Assembly (NCBI GenBank): GCA_938041615.1
Contig: CALISV010000198.1
Location: forward strand, 1 to 7,149
Origin: an uncultured Campylobacter sp.
GTDB taxonomy: Bacteria > Campylobacterota > Campylobacteria > Campylobacterales > Campylobacteraceae
Direction of reading: 5' to 3'
DNA: 7,149 bases
Under the pieces are notes generated by a model, which made no database searches, was not told the DNA's origin, and was given only the letters and a program-made list of their open reading frames with translations. A program made the position numbers and the translations under genes. Below, one piece after another: positions 6,169 through 7,149 of the stretch (the stretch's first letter is position 1; each line of letters starts with the position of its first letter).

Positions 6169-7149
6169 ATGACAAAACCGGTCTTACTGTTACTTTTTGC
6201 ACTAAATTTTGCTCTCGCAAATTTGACGAGCGAAGGTCAAACCGCCTACGACTCGGGCGATGAGCAAAGGGCGGCTAAAATTTGGCAAAAAGCGTGCGAA
6301 GCAGGCGAAGCACGCGGGTGTGCAAGGATTGGGTTTTTGTGCCAAAGCGGCAAAGGCGTGGAGCAAGATGACGCAAAGGCTAGCAAATTTTACGAAAAAG
6401 CCTGCGACGCGGGCGAGCTAAGCGGTTGCGATAGCTTAGCCTCGCTCCATCAAAACAGCGGCGAACACGCCAAAGCCGCCGCGATTTTTGAGCGAGCCTG
6501 CGAAAAAGGATTTGGTTTAAGTTGCTATAATCTAGCTCAAATTTACGAAGCAGGCGTCGGCGTCGCAGCAGACGAAAGCAAAGCGCTAAGCCTCTACGTA
6601 AAGGCCTGCGAGCGCGGATACGCGGTAGTTTGCTACTATCTAGGCGGCATGTACGCGGACGGCGCAATGGGCAAAAACGACGAAGCCGCGAAAAACTCGA
6701 AAAACGCGCTCAAATTTTACTCGCTTGCCTGCGAGGGTAAAATTTACGAAGCGTGCGAGGCTTTGGGTAGGCTTTACGAGGACGGCGAGGCGGGTTTTGC
6801 GCAGGATATCAAGGCCGCTAGATCCTACTACGACAAGGCCTGCGCCGCAAATGCCTATAAATGCAGCGGCAGCGAGCGTCTGGACGAGCTATACGGCGGC
6901 TGGGCGCAGTATCAAAGCGGGCAGTTTGAGGCAGTCTACGAGCTGGGCAAAGAGTCGTGCGCTAGAGGCGTAGCAAACGGTTGCGCAGCACTAGGAGAGC
7001 TCTACACAAAGGGGCTTGGCGGAGTACGGCAAGATAGCGAGCAGGCGGTCAAATTTCACGAGAAGGCCTGCGAGGGCGGCTTTGGAGCTTCTTGCACCGA
7101 GCTTGGCGATATGTTATTTCATGGACGCAGCGTAAAAAAGGACGTTTCT
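6169..7149 (+). CDS. Secreted cysteine-rich Sel1-repeat protein (Hcp-like), 3' end outside the window
   Basis: The frame is open for 327 codons to the window edge. It starts at ATG 6169 behind AAAGGAG (6158-6164). A Sec signal peptide is visible: TKP, a hydrophobic core VLLLLFALNF, and a cleavage site after ALA17, so the mature protein should be periplasmic or exported. The rest is Sel1-like repeats, helical hairpins related to TPR, with the disulfide pair C-x7-C typical of Helicobacter cysteine-rich (Hcp) proteins, e.g. KACEAGEARGCARIG. Pairs are C43/51, 79/87, 111/119, 147/155, 188/196, 225/232, 264/272 and 301/309. Repeat spacing is 32-41 residues instead of a steady 36, one pair is C-x6-C (225/232), and C58 is an unpaired extra. 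The disulfides would need periplasmic oxidation. Family members act as protein-interaction scaffolds and some are immunogenic or bind beta-lactams; the role here is unknown. It is separated from the ychF operon by 459 bp and is probably transcribed on its own. Confidence 0.92.
   Translation, partial: MTKPVLLLLFALNFALANLTSEGQTAYDSGDEQRAAKIWQKACEAGEARGCARIGFLCQSGKGVEQDDAKASKFYEKACDAGELSGCDSLASLHQNSGEHAKAAAIFERACEKGFGLSCYNLAQIYEAGVGVAADESKALSLYVKACERGYAVVCYYLGGMYADGAMGKNDEAAKNSKNALKFYSLACEGKIYEACEALGRLYEDGEAGFAQDIKAARSYYDKACAANAYKCSGSERLDELYGGWAQYQSGQFEAVYELGKESCARGVANGCAALGELYTKGLGGVRQDSEQAVKFHEKACEGGFGASCTELGDMLFHGRSVKKDVS

Noticed and set aside
6380..6973. Minus-strand 95-codon and plus-strand 82-codon open frames inside the Sel1 gene
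   Set aside because: Arginine-rich shadow translations of the repeat-coding frame, which has signal peptide, ribosome site and regular cysteine pairs.

Overview
The window reads as a chromosomal segment of a Campylobacter species, probably one of the higher-GC oral or gut species near C. showae, C. rectus or C. curvus. The reasons are the many AAATTT words and Phe/Lys/Asn-rich proteins in a moderate-GC background, an extended -10 box after a T-run (TTTTTTGCTATAAT), and the gene order rpiB, small membrane coiled-coil gene, apt, dedA, pepA, ychF, which I recall as conserved in Campylobacter. The species is an inference; no marker gene is present.

Layout. (1) Positions 67-1105, minus strand: a DUF3137 membrane protein in two overlapping frames, a 125-aa four-helix part followed by a 228-aa soluble DUF3137 part. 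It looks like one gene split by a +1 frame change near 728-730, or less likely two coupled genes. (2) Positions 1106-1236: a divergent intergenic region with the promoter of the plus-strand operon. (3) Positions 1237-5709, plus strand: a tight six-gene operon, rpiB, unknown membrane coiled-coil gene, apt, dedA, pepA, ychF. Most junctions overlap (4, 4 or 1, 20 and 1 bp); one gap is 20 nt. It ends in a hairpin at 5720-5769. (4) Positions 5710-6168: a 459-bp stretch without a convincing gene, holding the terminator, a possible 29-codon leader-like ORF and five copies of the 9-mer GTCAAATTT/AAATTTGAC. (5) From 6169 to the window end, plus strand: the 5' part of a secreted, cysteine-rich Sel1-repeat protein of the Helicobacter Hcp type, cut by the window edge.

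The operon genes are housekeeping: sugar-phosphate isomerisation (RpiB), adenine salvage using PRPP (Apt; PRPP derives from ribose-5-phosphate, so RpiB and Apt are metabolically linked), a DedA membrane protein, cytosolic peptide turnover (PepA) and a translation/stress-linked ATPase (YchF). I see no defence system, mobile element, CRISPR array, tRNA or rRNA. The points most worth a second look are the split DUF3137 gene, the clustered 9-mer, and the irregular disulfide-repeat pattern of the Sel1 protein. I found no clearly novel system.
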